Shown here: positions 11,525 through 23,963 of the stretch, one piece after another
Layout: every line of letters starts with the position of its first letter
Position numbering within the stretch: position 1 is the stretch's first letter
Source: Bombyx mori
Lineage: Eukaryota; Arthropoda; Insecta; Lepidoptera; Bombycidae
Assembly: GCF_030269925.1 (NCBI RefSeq)
Contig: NC_085117.1
Coordinates: forward strand, 14,074,731-14,138,730
Length of the DNA: 64,000 bases
Reading direction: 5' to 3'
Position numbers and translations under genes: made by a program
The notes under the pieces: generated by a model
What the model was told of the DNA's origin: nothing
The model's database searches: none
The model's input: the letters and a program-made list of their open reading frames with translations, nothing else

Positions 11525-11702
11525 ACCTACTGAGATTCTCACCAGATCTTCTGAGTTGGCCGCGACTCTGATGCGGTGATAGCGAACCACAGCTCTTGCT
11601 AGAGTTAGTGTTAGCAATTCTCTTAGGTTAAGAGCTCACCTTTCGATCCGTGTGTAGATTGGTTTAGTCCCTAAGGATACTGATGATTAGGCAGGAAAAA
11701 AA
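11525..11702 (+). mobile_element. BMC1-like LINE 3' end, diverged
   Basis: ACTGAGATTCTCACCAGATC, then CAGCTCTTGCTAG, GTTAGTGTTAGCAA, AGAGCTCACC and GGATACTGATGATTAGGCAGG before an A-run. The order matches the family but identity is low. Confidence 0.5.
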
Positions 11703-14228
11703 TCCTCGATCGTGTGCCAGATTGAAAATGTCATATTGTCTAAATGTCTAAAGATGTGCATCATTTTTAAATAGCACCTAAATTAAAATAATGTCGAAAC
11801 TACATATAGGTAGGCCAGCCCTGTCAAATCGCGTATAATAATAAATATTACGATGCTTTTACAAATATTCGTGTAATAAAAGCGGGAATTTATTAAAATA
11901 AAAGATGCAAATTCCGCTAATAAACAACAGCGATGTGTTAGCATGTGCGTTGGCTTAAACTGGGCCGTTTATTCGCGCGGACCATTACCGAGCACCGAAA
12001 CTGCCGTGAACATAAAACGTACTAAAAGAGGAAAACTACTTTCGAACTCAATATCAGAATCTTTTGTGTGGCAAATCTCTCTCGGCTGAGGGCCATCCGT
12101 TAACACATTGATTATACATCAAGGCAAAATAAAAAGGGAAATAGCGCCAAGAAAAAGCCACCCGGACCCTGTAACGCACCGATTTCAATCAGACAAAACG
12201 TTTTGCGTTTTTATGTGGCGCGGCATCGCGACTATCTCGTTCCGAAACAGATTATTTCTCATTTGATTTATGGCGGCTGAATCTTCCAACGATATTATGT
12301 TTTGGTCATCCATTCGATTCCTATTTGAATGCTGAGCGCCGAATGGGGTGGCACGAGACGGGGTGGCACTCTTACTATATTAATCTCAAATCCATTTGTT
12401 GTAATCTGCATTCGACATTCAAAGTTCACGTAACGTTCTTAAGGTCTATTTCGGTTTTATTGCGCGCAAGAGTTAAGACGCTTCAAAGATCACAGACCGA
12501 TAGAGGTGAGAGATGAAACAGTAGCATCGTATTATTTTGCCGATGTATATTTCCGTCTCGTTCGCACGCCCTGCGGGAGACCGTTGCCGTAGTATGTATC
12601 AGATTTGGGTTTTATCGTTTTATTGCTTATTCTTTTTAGATTTTCAGCGGCGAAGGCATATCATTTTGTTTTTAATGCGGGACATAAATAACGCAACCAG
12701 CCAGTAACTTTAAATAATGGCTCGTTTAGGAAAATGTACGGAAGCGGGCACTATTTGTTACGTTGTAATAACGCACGTACGAAATTTGAATTTTGTGGTA
12801 ATATGCGCGCTTCAATTAAAGTTGGCGTGCTGCCGAAACTCTAGGTGGCTGAGAATAAGGCTTATTTTCCTTTAAACAGTCGTCGGCCCGTTAATTATCG
12901 ACCGATATATTGTAATTGCAAGATCAATTTTAAGGAATTGTCGCTCGATTTCAGTGAAGTGATTTTAAAGAGCGGAGGGGTGAGTAAGTGTTTCGCTGTG
13001 GAATATTTTGTCGTCGGTTTGCCGCATCTGGCGTGGGTCCAGTCGCCTGATGACAGCTTATGAATATTTTTGGCAAAATTCGTAGCCCGTATTAGGCGGA
13101 TGGAAATCTTCTCATTTAACTTTTTGTTGCAAATTGAATGCATTTTTTTTTTATAACAGCTTTGGGATATCTAGATGTAAAATGATGTAATAATATATTT
13201 AGAGTTGTCACACTAATGCTTTCTACCCGTATAGATAAATAACTGTAGGTATTTAACCTAACTCGAATTTTTGTTAACAAAATCATAAAAATTACTCAGA
13301 CGTGTTGTATATATTGCGTAGGTATTATAAAATGTGTTGAATGATACGCGATTTAGTTTGATTAACTTATAACATCTCTAATGTACTAATAAATTGTTCC
13401 TTTATAGCAAGCATTGCCTCATCTCGCGTTCTTATCCACTATATTACGACTACTCAACCATAGATGTCGCTACGTGTTTGGTCTTGAACTTTAACCTGGC
13501 GGTTCGACCACTCGCCACATGGGGCGTCATGATCATCCATTGTTCAGCTTCGATAACACATAATTCAATGTGTTTTTTTCAATCTTTTGTTTTATATCGT
13601 AACGTATGAACACTGCGAAGTGAGGCCGTATGACGTTCGTATCTTTGTTTTGCCTTTGTTAATGAAATATGTCGCCGTATAGCCACGGCTTATTTTATTT
13701 TAGTTACCATTTGTTATCACGACTTTATCTGTTGCGGAGATGCATCGAAAAGTAAATTATGACGGCATTGTTACGAACAATAGGACCGGCGTTTAATATT
13801 TGTTTTCGTTAAAATTTATTTAACACGACATCTGGTTTTGTTTAGAATTCAGACGACGAATTTTCATTTCGTTTTTAATTTCGAAGGGTGTCGTTAATCC
13901 TACGATATTAGGAGAAGCGCAAACATCTTTGGGTTTCTCCTTCAGTGCTCCGAAGGGTGGGGACTAATGAACCGGTGAAAACTTCCGCCATTTACAAGAA
14001 AGCGTCTTCGCTTTGAATGTTAACCAAAAGCGGTAGCGAAAAAAATTCATCTATTCGATTTCACGGCGTCTTTTTATAAACACGAACGAATCCGAGTTCG
14101 TCTTGCTTATTAAGCCTGCCTCAGTACATTGTTTCTTTTTACTTATGTGCTTGAAGGGATTTATTGACCATCAATCAAATGGGTAAGCGTTATTAATAAT
14201 TACGCCTATTTTTTATTGAAGCGAGCTT
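11703..14228. other. Long stretch without a recognised gene
   Basis: About 2.5 kb of mixed composition with several 60-82 aa ORFs (for example 12845-13063 and 13394-13609). None shows a domain, signal peptide or convincing splice context. A small direct repeat GGGGTGGCAC occurs twice near 12343-12368. Confidence 0.4.
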
Positions 14229-14478
14229 TTTACTGGTGGTAGGACCTCTTGTGAGTCGGCGCGGGTGGGTACCACCACCCTGCCTATTTCTGCCGTGAAG
14301 CAGTAATGCGTTTCGGTTTAAAGGGTGGGGTAGCCGTTGTAACTATACTTGAGACCTTAGAACTTATATCTCATGGTGGGTGGTGCATTTACGTTGTAGA
14401 TGTCTATGGGCTCCAGTAACCACTTAACACCAGGTGGGTTGTGAGCGCGTCCACTCATCTAAGCAATAAAAAAAAACG
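14229..14478 (+). mobile_element. Bm1 SINE, head-truncated
   Basis: Starts at TTACTGGTGGTAGGACCTC and runs head to tail through GAAGCAGTAATGCGTTTCGG and ACCACTTAACACCAGGTGGG to AAGCAATAAAAAAAAA. The tRNA-like head is missing. Confidence 0.9.
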
Positions 14479-14490
14479 ACTATACTGTAG

Positions 14491-14745
14491 TGGAGATGGA
14501 CAGGACATATCTTAAGAGTGAAATACGAAAAATGGACTAAAATAATTACAGAGTGGTTCCCACGGGATGGCCGTAGAAAATAAGGAAGACAGCCAAAACG
14601 TTGGAAAGATGAAATAAAGAGTGTAGCCGGCCCGTATTGGAGTCAAATGGCCAAAAATAGAGAATATTAGTAATCTTTAGAGGAGGCCTTTCTCGAGAGA
14701 CAAGTTATTTTGAAAACCACACCGAACGCCGAACGGAATACTTGA
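14491..14745 (+). pseudogene. RTE-like LINE reverse transcriptase, C-terminal tail
   Basis: The frame reads WRWTGHILRVKYEKWTKIIT, EWFPRDGRRK, a TAA, then GRQPKRWKDEI, PYWSQMAKNREY, a TAG, and SLEEAFLERQ, ending in TGA at 14743-14745. The WxGHIxR...EW.P..GRR.(R)GRQ.KRWxDEI pattern is the RTE-clade reverse transcriptase tail. Two internal stops and the missing upstream part make it a remnant. It lies directly behind a Bm1 tail. Confidence 0.75.
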
Positions 14746-14780
14746 TTATAAGTTGCATTTAAATTTAATTTATTATTAAG

Positions 14781-14999
14781 TCTATACTAATACTAATATT
14801 ATAAAGAGGAAAGATTTGTTTGTTTGTTTGTTTCGAATAGGCTCCGAAACTACTGGACCGATTTGAAAAATTCTTTTTCCATTAGAAGCCGACATTGTCC
14901 CTGATGAACATAGGCTACTTATTAAAAAAAAAATTTAATTTTTTTTTTGTTTCATATGTGTTTTAATGTTTCCGAAGCGAAGCGAGGGCGGGTCTCTAG
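14781..14999 (+). mobile_element. Helitron-like element, family B
   Basis: Begins TCTATACTAATACTAATATT, continues ATAAAGAGGAAAGATTTG and (TTTG)n, then CTACTGGACCGATTTGAAAA, and ends AAGCGAGGGCGGGTCTCTAG before T. No coding capacity. Confidence 0.7.
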
Positions 15000-15382
15000 T
15001 AATTTATAAAGCTAATAATATTAGTAAGTAAAACAGCAATAAAGGCTTATGACTATTATTATTGTTATCTATAATGGGCCTATGGCGTAACGCTTGATAA
15101 ACTTCAAACTATTACGTATTAGATTCCTCTAAACATATTTCACTGCCCAACCATTAGCGGATAAAGGCGGACGTCGAAAGCGACATGCAAATAAATTCAT
15201 TAAAATCCTAACTAATGCCCGCTGCAACCATTCGTCACGCGTCCCTCCTGTCAACCCTTCGGTGACCGTTGGGACCTAAAGCGCCCAATGTGCCAAATCC
15301 AAATGAACGTAATAATTGACGCTCCTAGTTTTCGACCCCGACCGAAGGTACCCATTAAATGCGATGACGTATTTGTATTAAA

Positions 15383-15646
15383 CTAGCTGACCCGGCAGAC
15401 TTTGTAGTGACTAAATCGATAAATAAAATACCTAAACTTTTGTATAAAATAAACTTAAAATAAACAAAAGGAATCTGTTCGACGGGGTACATATCAAAGG
15501 GAAAACAAAATTGTTATTTTTATTTATTTGCGAGCATTTTCATATTTATCTGCCTTTTAAGCCTTCTCTGGACTTCCACGAATAATTCAAGACCAAAATT
15601 AGCCTAATCGGTCCTGCCGATCAATTCAATTTTATATATATATAGA
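15383..15646 (-). mobile_element. Helitron-like element, family C
   Basis: On the minus strand it begins TCTATATATATATAAAATTG at 15646 and ends GCCGGGTCAGCTAG, with CTAG at 15383-15386 inserted next to T. The 264-bp non-coding body differs from the other family C copies, but the 3' end is shared. Confidence 0.7.
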
Positions 15647-16551
15647 TTTATAATACTAGTTTATAATCTCCAATTTTATACACGTTCTCATCATTTTCAT
15701 TAACAGTACCTAATGCAAAAGATATGTATTTTTAATATTTGAATGCATCTTATTCATTCGTACCAAATAGGTTTCTATCAAAAGAAAAAAAAATGAATGA
15801 AAGTTAATGAATCGTTGAAAACGATTTTTATCACAAGAGATTATTTGAATAAACCTTAATGAATTGTTCAAAATTAAGGAACATTGTGTTTTATATGATA
15901 GTGAAAAGCTAAATACGAGACTAACTAATGTACATTCTCATCTAATGTTCTAAATGCCAACTGAAACTGAATAAATTTATCATTGCTCTATAATTCAATT
16001 TCAGTTCAACAGTACATTATCGATAGCTAATACAAAAATGAGCAATTTATGTTCTTCGCCTTTTTTTAAGTTGGAAAACATTAAAACGCACTTGTGAATC
16101 TGTCGAGTACCGCCCCCAGAAGTAACAAGCGAGGGTGACATAATCGGAGAAACAAATCTGGCTACTGGTTCTGAATGTAAATGATGATGATTAATTTGTT
16201 CTTCGCAAATGACAAGAAGGGTTAAAAGGCAAGGGTTGTCCCTTAATTTCGCCACTTGTACAAGGAATCCGGAGAATGCGAGCTACCCCATTTACGATGT
16301 ATAATTTCCACTGTACAATTTCGTGCCGTTTGATTGCCTTTGTGAATCCATTGAGTTTGATGGAGTGCGCAGATATTTCCGGGTTGACGGTATTAATTAC
16401 AATTGTGAGGGAATTTTAGGTCGAAGAATCGGTATTCAAAGTCTTTGATCCTGTTGGTTTGATTTTATCACGATTAGGTTCATGGTCCATCTTTCTTATA
16501 TGACTCTGATTACATCGATTAGTTTTTTTCAGTAGATATCATTTATTTTTT
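15647..16551. other. No gene recognised
   Basis: AT-rich DNA. An 84-codon reverse ORF at 16001-16255 is unrecognised. Confidence 0.4.
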
Positions 16552-17090
16552 TACGCTTTTACTAGCTTCACTTGTATGTATGTTTGTATGTTTGTAAATG
16601 ACTCCTGTAGACGCGAATTTGACCCACTTTAAACGGCCAGATTTAATTCAAACTTTGTAGATTTATCGAGGACCGATGACAATTAAATATTAAAAAATAT
16701 AAATTAAAATAATGAAGTTCAACTAAAAAATGAAAAATAAATAATATTTAAAAAAAATCAAAATACGCTTCGATAGAAAATCCAACTAAAAATTGAAAAT
16801 AACTTTGAATAAAATTGAATTAAAAATAGTGTAAGAAAATATGATTTTATTGTAAAAAAGCGTGGGGTGCTTTTCTGGATATTATCAAAATAACCCTTCT
16901 ACTCATATCTGTTCATAAAATATTTATAACTACTGATACCATGCACCCCACGCTTGTTTTACAATAAAAAATTTTTTTCTTACACTATTTTTATAATAAT
17001 TCAAATTTATTAAAATTTATTTTCTATTTTTTAGTTGGATTTTCTATAAAACCGTATTTTGTTAGTTTTTTTAAACTATTATTTACAATT
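16552..17090. mobile_element. Palindromic dispersed element, copy 2
   Basis: Co-linear with 10145-10650: ACGCTTTTACTAGCTTCAC, GAGGACCGATGACAAT, then the palindrome. ATTTTATTGTAAAAAAGCGT faces ACGCTTGTTTTACAATAAAA, and TACGCTTCGATAGAAAATCC faces GGATTTTCTATAAAACCGT. This copy has a longer left arm. Confidence 0.6.
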
Positions 17091-17251
17091 CAACAGCTTT
17101 TGCATTTCATATCAGAAGAAAAAATGACAATTTAAGATGTCTGTAAGAGATTCAAAAAATATGTTGTTTAATCTAAGAATCTTAATAACTACTGGCCGAA
17201 GTGAGCTTCAAAATTTCGTTAAAATTGCTACAACATGACTTGTTTATTTTT

Positions 17252-17619
17252 AAGCTATTGCATAGCTTTTGTCGCGGGCCTTGAGCGCGACGACCCAATC
17301 ATGAAATTCCGTAACGAAAAAAACCTAACACCCCTCACTCCGCCTACCATGTAGCTCGCGTTCAACACATTCACACGTTGCGTTTGTGTAGTGTTTGTGA
17401 ATAAGCGCGTGGCGTGACGTCACACTGCATGCGCATCATGAAAAGTCTGCCCATCTCTCTCTCGCGCGGTCTAGCTTATGAGTGTGAAGGGGACAGTCAA
17501 GGTTTTGCTTTTATTAATGTTTAATATAGCGTCGACTTGTTTTATTATTGTTTTAATATTAAATTATCATTGTCTAACTATAATTGCATAATTTGATAAA
17601 AAATTCTATGCAATAGCTT
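17252..17619. repeat. Candidate inverted-repeat element
   Basis: AAGCTATTGCATAG at 17252-17265 is perfectly inverted at 17606-17619 (CTATGCAATAGCTT). The interior is GC-richer than its surroundings, with TGTCGCGGGCCTTGAGCGCG and CGTGGCGTGACGTCACACTG. Both ends also share GCATAGCTTT/GCAATAGCTTT followed by CGCGG. It could be a MITE, or an ancient fragment with a chance inverted repeat. Confidence 0.4.
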
Positions 17620-19394
17620 TACCGCGGCAGCTCCCGAGTGCCACACGTTTTTTTTTTTATCTATTCTTCAATTATTCTACTTGTTTTTTGTCGCGTCGAT
17701 ATCGTTCCTGAATGATTGAATTACATATTTACATTACACGAGTTTCAATAAAGGCTTATCAACAAGGCCACCGGTACCCTCTTACAAAAACTTATCATTC
17801 AAATAGGAAATTCTTTTCGTTCATGATCGAGAGTAGATCAAGCCCCGACCCGAATGTTTTTAAGAATATTGCAAATGTGTCGCCGGAACCGCTGACTGCG
17901 ATCGATGTTAAAGGATTGCCTACGCTTTTAGATGGGCGTGGTGGGACCGTATACGGTTTCTTTGTTTGAATTATGTAGTATGATAATTCATCTATTAAGC
18001 GTCCGTTAAGAATATATTATGTATATACTGAAATCGCAAAAAGGGCACCCTACCCATTTCCTTTGAAGTATTTCTTTGGGACCGATCGTCGTAGTTAGTA
18101 TATTACGATATGGATCAAAGGTTATAGGTTCAACGTATTTTATGTCCATCTTATACCACGAAACTTATGAATTGAAGATCCTTCATAATTAATAGTTCCA
18201 TGCCATATTTTATAGTATTCCAAGATCATATCATCATCCTTCTACTTGTCATAAAACTATTCTAATTTAATAGGCAGGAGACCCTTACTTGGAGTAGCCT
18301 GAACGATTGTTTGAAACGATCCATGACCTATTTTTACCATCACAATTCCCATTACCTAAGCAAAGTCCATCGAAACTGTCAGGATCGATTGTATTAAGCG
18401 ACATTTTAAATCCACAGTTTTCCGTTAATCTGTGCGACATGTACCCTTGTACCTATAGTATCTTCTTGAAACAAGTTTCTCTGCAGTGACTCGACTGTGT
18501 CCCTGGCATGAATGATGATCTACTCGTAACGTAACTTACCATCCAGTGGACCGTTTTTTTAACAGCCCACATACGTCCTCAACTGGACATAGGCCTTGCC
18601 CAAGGTTCGCCGTAATAGTCAGCGGATTGTATGTCCTGACTTCGGAAGCATTAACAAGTAATCAGTAACTTTGATCCTATGTTTGAAGCTGAGTAGTTCT
18701 AATATGACATATCAATAAGCTCTTTAAGAAATGACAAAGAGACGATGCAGGTATTATATAATAACTGATCGTCTATATTTTGTTCGGTACTTGTAAATGT
18801 CGTTAGCGTGATGCAGGTTATATAGAATTCTATTTTTTTCATCCCTAGTTGCTGGTAGCTTATGGGGCTCCAGCTCCAGCTACTCTATTCTATGGAATTC
18901 AAGGAAATTCTATTAGCTACCGCTAAGAGCTGCTTTGATCGCTTTAACACCAGACAAGTAATGAGTTTGTTTTTTCGTCCTAGGTAATAAAAAGTACAGG
19001 AGTGAAAAAATAAAACTGCGATACCTTTTAAATTTATCTAAAAAAAAGAGCCCTTAAAAAGATTCCGAGTCAATTGCTATTTGAGATATTAAAGTACTAA
19101 ATACGAATACCCCAGTAAAAGCTTCCGAGACCGCCATAAAAGGGCCTAAGCGTATTAAAAGTCCAAGAAACCCAATAAGACGTAAAAGAAATCAATCGTC
19201 GCGTAGGTGTTGTATGTAAAACGTAGGTGTGGTCGATTGTACCCACTACACAAATATAGGGTTGAATCTTAAGGGCGCGTCACCCGATAATGTTGATAGC
19301 TGATCGAAGACTACTCTTTGTGACGTTCGATTTGAGTTTTACGGATATTTGTTTTCGCAGCTGAATGTTTAACGTGGTTTAGGTTTTACTCATC
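17620..19394. other. No gene recognised
   Basis: Mixed sequence with two short ORFs (17712-17969, 85 aa; 18307-18489, 60 aa) that I cannot identify. Confidence 0.4.
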
Positions 19395-19560
19395 GTCCAC
19401 TTCGTAAAATGCGGTTACCGGAGCCTATGGACAACACAGCGTGAATGACGCCTCTCACCTTGAGGTCGAAATCATAATCGTATGATATTCAGCGTATTGT
19501 AAGTCTGCACACGTAGGTACCACATCATTCCAATTTCCACCGCATAGTAGAGATGCGTCC
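19395..19560 (-). repeat. Diverged Bm1-related copy
   Basis: CGTCCACTTCGTAAAATGCGG, GTTACCGGAGCCTATGGACA, TCACCTTGAGGTC and GTCTGCACACGTAGGTACCA keep Bm1 order with many changes. It sits beside a younger Bm1. Confidence 0.4.
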
Positions 19561-19565
19561 TTGCT

Positions 19566-19981
19566 TAAAGATTTCTTTTTATTGGATGGTTACCGGGGTT
19601 CATAGACATTACCAACGTAAATGGCGCCACCCACTTTGAGACATGAGTTGTAGTTTTATAGTGACCTAATGAGTAAAATGGCTGCCCTACCCATCAAACC
19701 TAAACGCATTAACGGTATGTCTATTGGCAGAAATAGGCAGGACGGTGGTACCTACCCGTGCGGACTCATAAGAGGCCCTACCACCAGTTATTACGTAAAT
19801 TATAATTTTACGGATTTGATTTTTATTACTCGATGTTATTCCTTCACCGTGGAAGTCAATCGTGAACATTTGTTAAGTATGTATTTCATTAGAAAAATTG
19901 GTACTTGCCTGCGAGATTCGAACACCGTTGCATCGCTTACGAATGCGCCGGACGTCTTATCTTTTAGACCACGACGACTTC
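19566..19981 (-). mobile_element. Bm1 SINE, near full length
   Basis: Tail partly lost (TTTTATTGGATGGTTACCGG). The body and tRNA-like head are present to CACGACGACTTCG, with the reversed B box GAGATTCGAAC and A box region CTTTTAGACCAC. Confidence 0.85.
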
Positions 19982-20404
19982 GCTTAATTATAATGTTAAT
20001 ATGCTTACTCACTTAATACGAATATGGTCTAATGTTATAAGGATATCGCGTTTATTTGCGGCAAATTGTGACTTTAGTTTTAGTACCCTCTAACATGAAG
20101 GAAGCCTCGCTTCTTCTGTTTTTACTTTTATTTAATTTACCTACTCTCTAAGCAATTTAAATTGGATTAAAAACAACATTAAATAATATTATAGAATTAT
20201 AAGAATCGTACAAAAAACGCGACGATGCGAGATTATATCTGGTGACGTGATTAGCCGAAACATGCTTAAGATGAGCGTTTAAGATAAATTAAGAAGTCAG
20301 AAAAATATTGTTATTATTAAATTTAATCGCCTTTGTGTTACATTTACGTTCAGTGTTTAATAATAGTCTATAGTTTTTAATATTTAAATATAATTGTGTG
20401 TGTG
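19982..20404. other. No gene recognised; ends in a GT run
   Basis: AT-rich DNA ending in a short (GT)n run at about 20396-20409, immediately before a Bm1 tail. Confidence 0.4.
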
Positions 20405-20679
20405 TGTGTTTTTTTTATTGCTTAGATGGGTGGACGAGCTCACAGCCCACCTGGTGTTAAGTGGTTACTGGAGCCCATAGACATCTACAACGTAAATACG
20501 CCACCCACCTTGAGATATACCTAAGTTCTAAAATCTCAGTATAGTTACAACGGCTGTCCCACCCTTCTAACCGAAACGCATTACTGCTTGACGGCAGAAA
20601 TAGGCAGGGTGGTGGTACCTACCCGTGCGGACTCATAAGAGGTCCTATCACCGGTAATTACGCAAATTATAATTTTGTA
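20405..20679 (-). mobile_element. Bm1 SINE, head-truncated
   Basis: T-run, GCTTAGATGGGTGGACGAGC and the body to GCAAATTATAATTTTG. The tRNA head is absent. Confidence 0.9.
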
Positions 20680-21129
20680 TCCGAAACATATCTCAATTAA
20701 ACTGATTATATATTACTTATATTGTCTTGGAGTTTGTTTGATTTCGTGTTTGTTTGTTTTTACTGCTTGGATTATTATTTTGAGTTTTTCCAAAGCCTGA
20801 GTGGACTAGATTCCATTCCCTGTGGCTGTGGGTGGAGTTATCTTATATTTGGAGCGTGTTGGAGCAAGCTGCTCGTAAAATTGATGTGCTAAATTAGAGT
20901 GGTCCTATTAGATTCTTAGGACCGCTATTAAAAAAAAAGCACAATAAAATTATTAAAAGACTTGACCGCGATCGCTTACTTAGAAATAGATCACAGACCA
21001 TCGCATCGCCTGTCACCGGAACATCGTACATTATCTATTTAATATCTACCGGTTCGGTAACCAGTAATACTTGAAGGACTCAAAATGGTATTTGAAACAA
21101 ATGTATGACCTCGTTGTTTTCAGTACTAA
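20680..21129. other. No gene recognised
   Basis: Mixed sequence with no supported feature. Confidence 0.4.
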
Positions 21130-21466
21130 ATTATTCAGATCCAATAACCCTTGGATTAGACGCCTTCAGCTCTGACACTAGGAGTAGGGACCCCGATAAC
21201 CGTGCTCGAAGAGTTTGACGTGCGATCTAACCTAAATATCAGCCCGTTGAGTTTCTCGCCGGATCTTCCCAGCTGGTTGCGGTTCTGATCCGGTAGTAGA
21301 TTCATTCGCGAAGCAGCTACTCATGAGTTGTTACGTCTCCTTTGGCGGCGCTTGGGTAGCTGTTAGCAAATCCTGCCCCTTCTGGCTGAGCCCTATCTCG
21401 CCCACATGTCCTTGTGAAACTAAAAAGGCCTCTGGGCCACCAGTAATCACTCAATCATAAAAAAAG
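21130..21466 (+). mobile_element. Jockey-like LINE 3' end
   Basis: It matches the 3' end of the longer copy at 54699-55965: AGATCCAATAACCCTTGGAT, ATTAGACGCCTTCAGCTCTG (end of the reverse transcriptase frame), then GAGTTTCTCGCCGGATCTTC, GAATCACTCAATC-type end and an A-run. The coding end would read SDPITLGLDAFSSDTRSR-like and carries stops. Confidence 0.7.
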
Positions 21467-23107
21467 TACTAAAATATGTCCTTCTTTGAACGAGATTTTA
21501 ATAAAATCTTCGAAACAGATGGCAGCTTGGTTCTGATACTTACTGCTGGTTTTCATGATCAATAATGATCGCTCACCATTCGAGATGCGCTTAGTTTTAT
21601 TATTAATATACAGCCACCACACTATCGGTACCAGGAGTTCAGATCACAGCGAAACTAATAACAATCTTCCAATTATTTATGAGTTACTTGCTTTTACAAG
21701 AATCCATCATAAAATAGCTTCGTTAAAACTGGAACCACGTGCGACAGAGTACGCTCTTATTACTGCATGTAGATAAAAATCGCTTTAATTTTACAAGAAA
21801 CATGGAGACCTTTGTTAAGTTTGTGACCTGCTCAGTATTAGCGGCACGGACGCTACCGGTTCCTCCTACATTTTTTTGTCGAAACTTCAACCAGGTTCGG
21901 ATTGAGTTTCATATTTAGGTGGTTATCGGAGTACTATTCTTACTGCATAGAATTGTGAAAGATCTCAAGGCTTACCTGGTAACAGTGGTTGCCGGAACAC
22001 AGACACATTACAATGTAAACGCCGTCAAAGCATAATAAAGTTTTTAATATCTAACCTCTCTGATTTATTGTAAAACTAATTAATACTACTGTCAAAAATT
22101 TACCTAAACCGGACACCCTGTGTCTTTATTTCCCTTTCCAAACCTAGGCTAAAAATCGACCTAGGTATTGTAACAAATAAGTTTTTGTCCTACTCTTAAA
22201 AACACAGTCTTAATGCAACTTAGATTCTGAGCGTTTCATGTTAAGAAGAGTAAATCGCTTTCATTCCTCAATATATATGTTCGTCTAATTCCGTTCCAGT
22301 TCGGCCAGTTTAATTGTTACAATGCAGCCATCATGGATGTTATCTTTGTTCACGGGAACTCGTATGTTCCGCCATTTTCGACGTTTGTCGGCAGATGTGT
22401 TGTCATCTAGGAGCGTCTTGTTTCTGAGTACTAGCTGCAAGTTGCAATTGTTCTCTTTACCTTAATAGGCAGACGACGGTGTAGCTCACTGATGTAAGTG
22501 ATCACAGACAAGTACCGTTGGTTCTTATCTTTGAGTTCCACTAAAATATAATTTAGGTCATTGATAAAGTACATTCAAGGGCTTTACTTATGCGGAAGAA
22601 GAGACATCCATTGTATTGGTGGTAGGTAAATGTTCCAAGTAACATTGCCGTTTTTTACGTCTATTGTGACCGAAGCAAACCTATAGTTTTCTTTTTAGAG
22701 TAGTTTTCGTAAAGTAAAGAATGTTGTAGAATAAACGATCTAAAGTTTCTGCTAAAATCATTTCTAATGTATTGTACACTTTTTAAAAGTAGTCTCACTA
22801 GCATTTCCGCGCATCTTTATTCGGGTAGATATAGGAAAATAAAAATATCTCGGGAATTATACTTTTTATGAATGAAGGGCAGGGAGTTTTCTATCATCAG
22901 TTTCATAGTTAAGACGTTTAACCAAACGAATTCACATTTTTAATATTAGTGTGTAGTAGATATTAAGAAACTGAAGAAACCTGAAACTGCAGATAAACCT
23001 GTTAAGTTTAAATTTGAAAATCTTCTAATTTGCAGAGATGGGCACAGGAAATCCTTTAAAAGCCCGAAGACGTATCCACATAAATTCTTATTTGACATAA
23101 TATTATC
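21467..23107. other. No gene recognised; possible old SINE trace
   Basis: About 1.6 kb. Near 21910-22030, GGTGGTTATCGGAGTACTA, GTGGTTGCCGGAACACAGAC and CAATGTAAACGCC hint at an eroded Bm1-type sequence. A 73-aa ORF at 21555-21776 is unrecognised. Confidence 0.35.
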
Positions 23108-23366
23108 TTCTTTTTTTATTTTTTATTGCTTAGATGCGTGGATGAGCTCACAGCCCACCTGGTGTTAAGTGGTTACTGGAGCCCATAGACATCCACAACG
23201 TAAATGCGCCACCCATCTTGAGATATAAGTTCTAAGGTCTCAAGTATAGTTACAACGGCTACCCCACCCTTCAAACCAAAACGCATTACTGCTTCAGGAC
23301 AGAAATAGGCAGGGTGGTGGTACCCACCCGCGCGGACTCACAAGAGGTCCTACCACCAGTAATTAA
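23108..23366 (-). mobile_element. Bm1 SINE, head-truncated
   Basis: TTTTTTATTGCTTAGATGCG and the body to GGTCCTACCACCAGTAATTA. Confidence 0.9.
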
Positions 23367-23754
23367 TCATCTATAATATCAATCATCATTCATCAGCTAT
23401 ACTGCTATTCGATGGAGTGACAGTATTGGTAACAGTGGATTGGAGATTCCCATCATATGTTTTAAGGCTATCAAGCCACAAAAACCACTGGATGGTTTTG
23501 ATAGTTATGAGGAGGAAGAAGACAGAAAATTACGTTTGAATTTAACAAACTCATTCAGATCGCCACTTGAAATGAACAGAGTTATAACAACGAACAGAAG
23601 TCGAATTTGCGTATTCATAACTGTAGGAATGGTATCATTTATACCGTTATGAATTAGACATTCACGATCTTTAAATTTTAATAACCTCTATATAGCGTAA
23701 ACTTCGAAAACAACTGGTTTTCAGATTTTGCATGAAAAGAAAAGCCACATGGGG
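23367..23754. other. No gene recognised
   Basis: Holds a 70-codon ORF (23440-23652) with no recognisable domain. Confidence 0.4.
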
Positions 23755-23963
23755 CTTCTTAACCCACAGACACAACCCACTGAGCTTCTCGCCGGATCTA
23801 ATCAGTGGGTCGCGTTTCCGATCCGGTGGTAGATTCTGCGAAGCACGGCTCTTGTTAGGGCTCGTGTTACCAACATTGGTTTGAGCCACGCGAGCTCACC
23901 TACTAGTTCAGTGAATCTACAATAACCCCTCGAGGATACTAGAATAAGTAAAATAGGGGGGGG
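23755..23963 (+). mobile_element. BMC1-like LINE 3' end variant
   Basis: AACCCACAGACACAACCCAC, GCTTCTCGCCGGATCTAATC, CGATCCGGTGGTAGATTC, GAGCTCACCTACTAG and GAATCTACAATAACCCCTCG. It ends at a G-run instead of poly(A). The AATAACCCCTCGAGGATACTAGAATA end is shared with the copy at 2197-2495. Confidence 0.6.
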
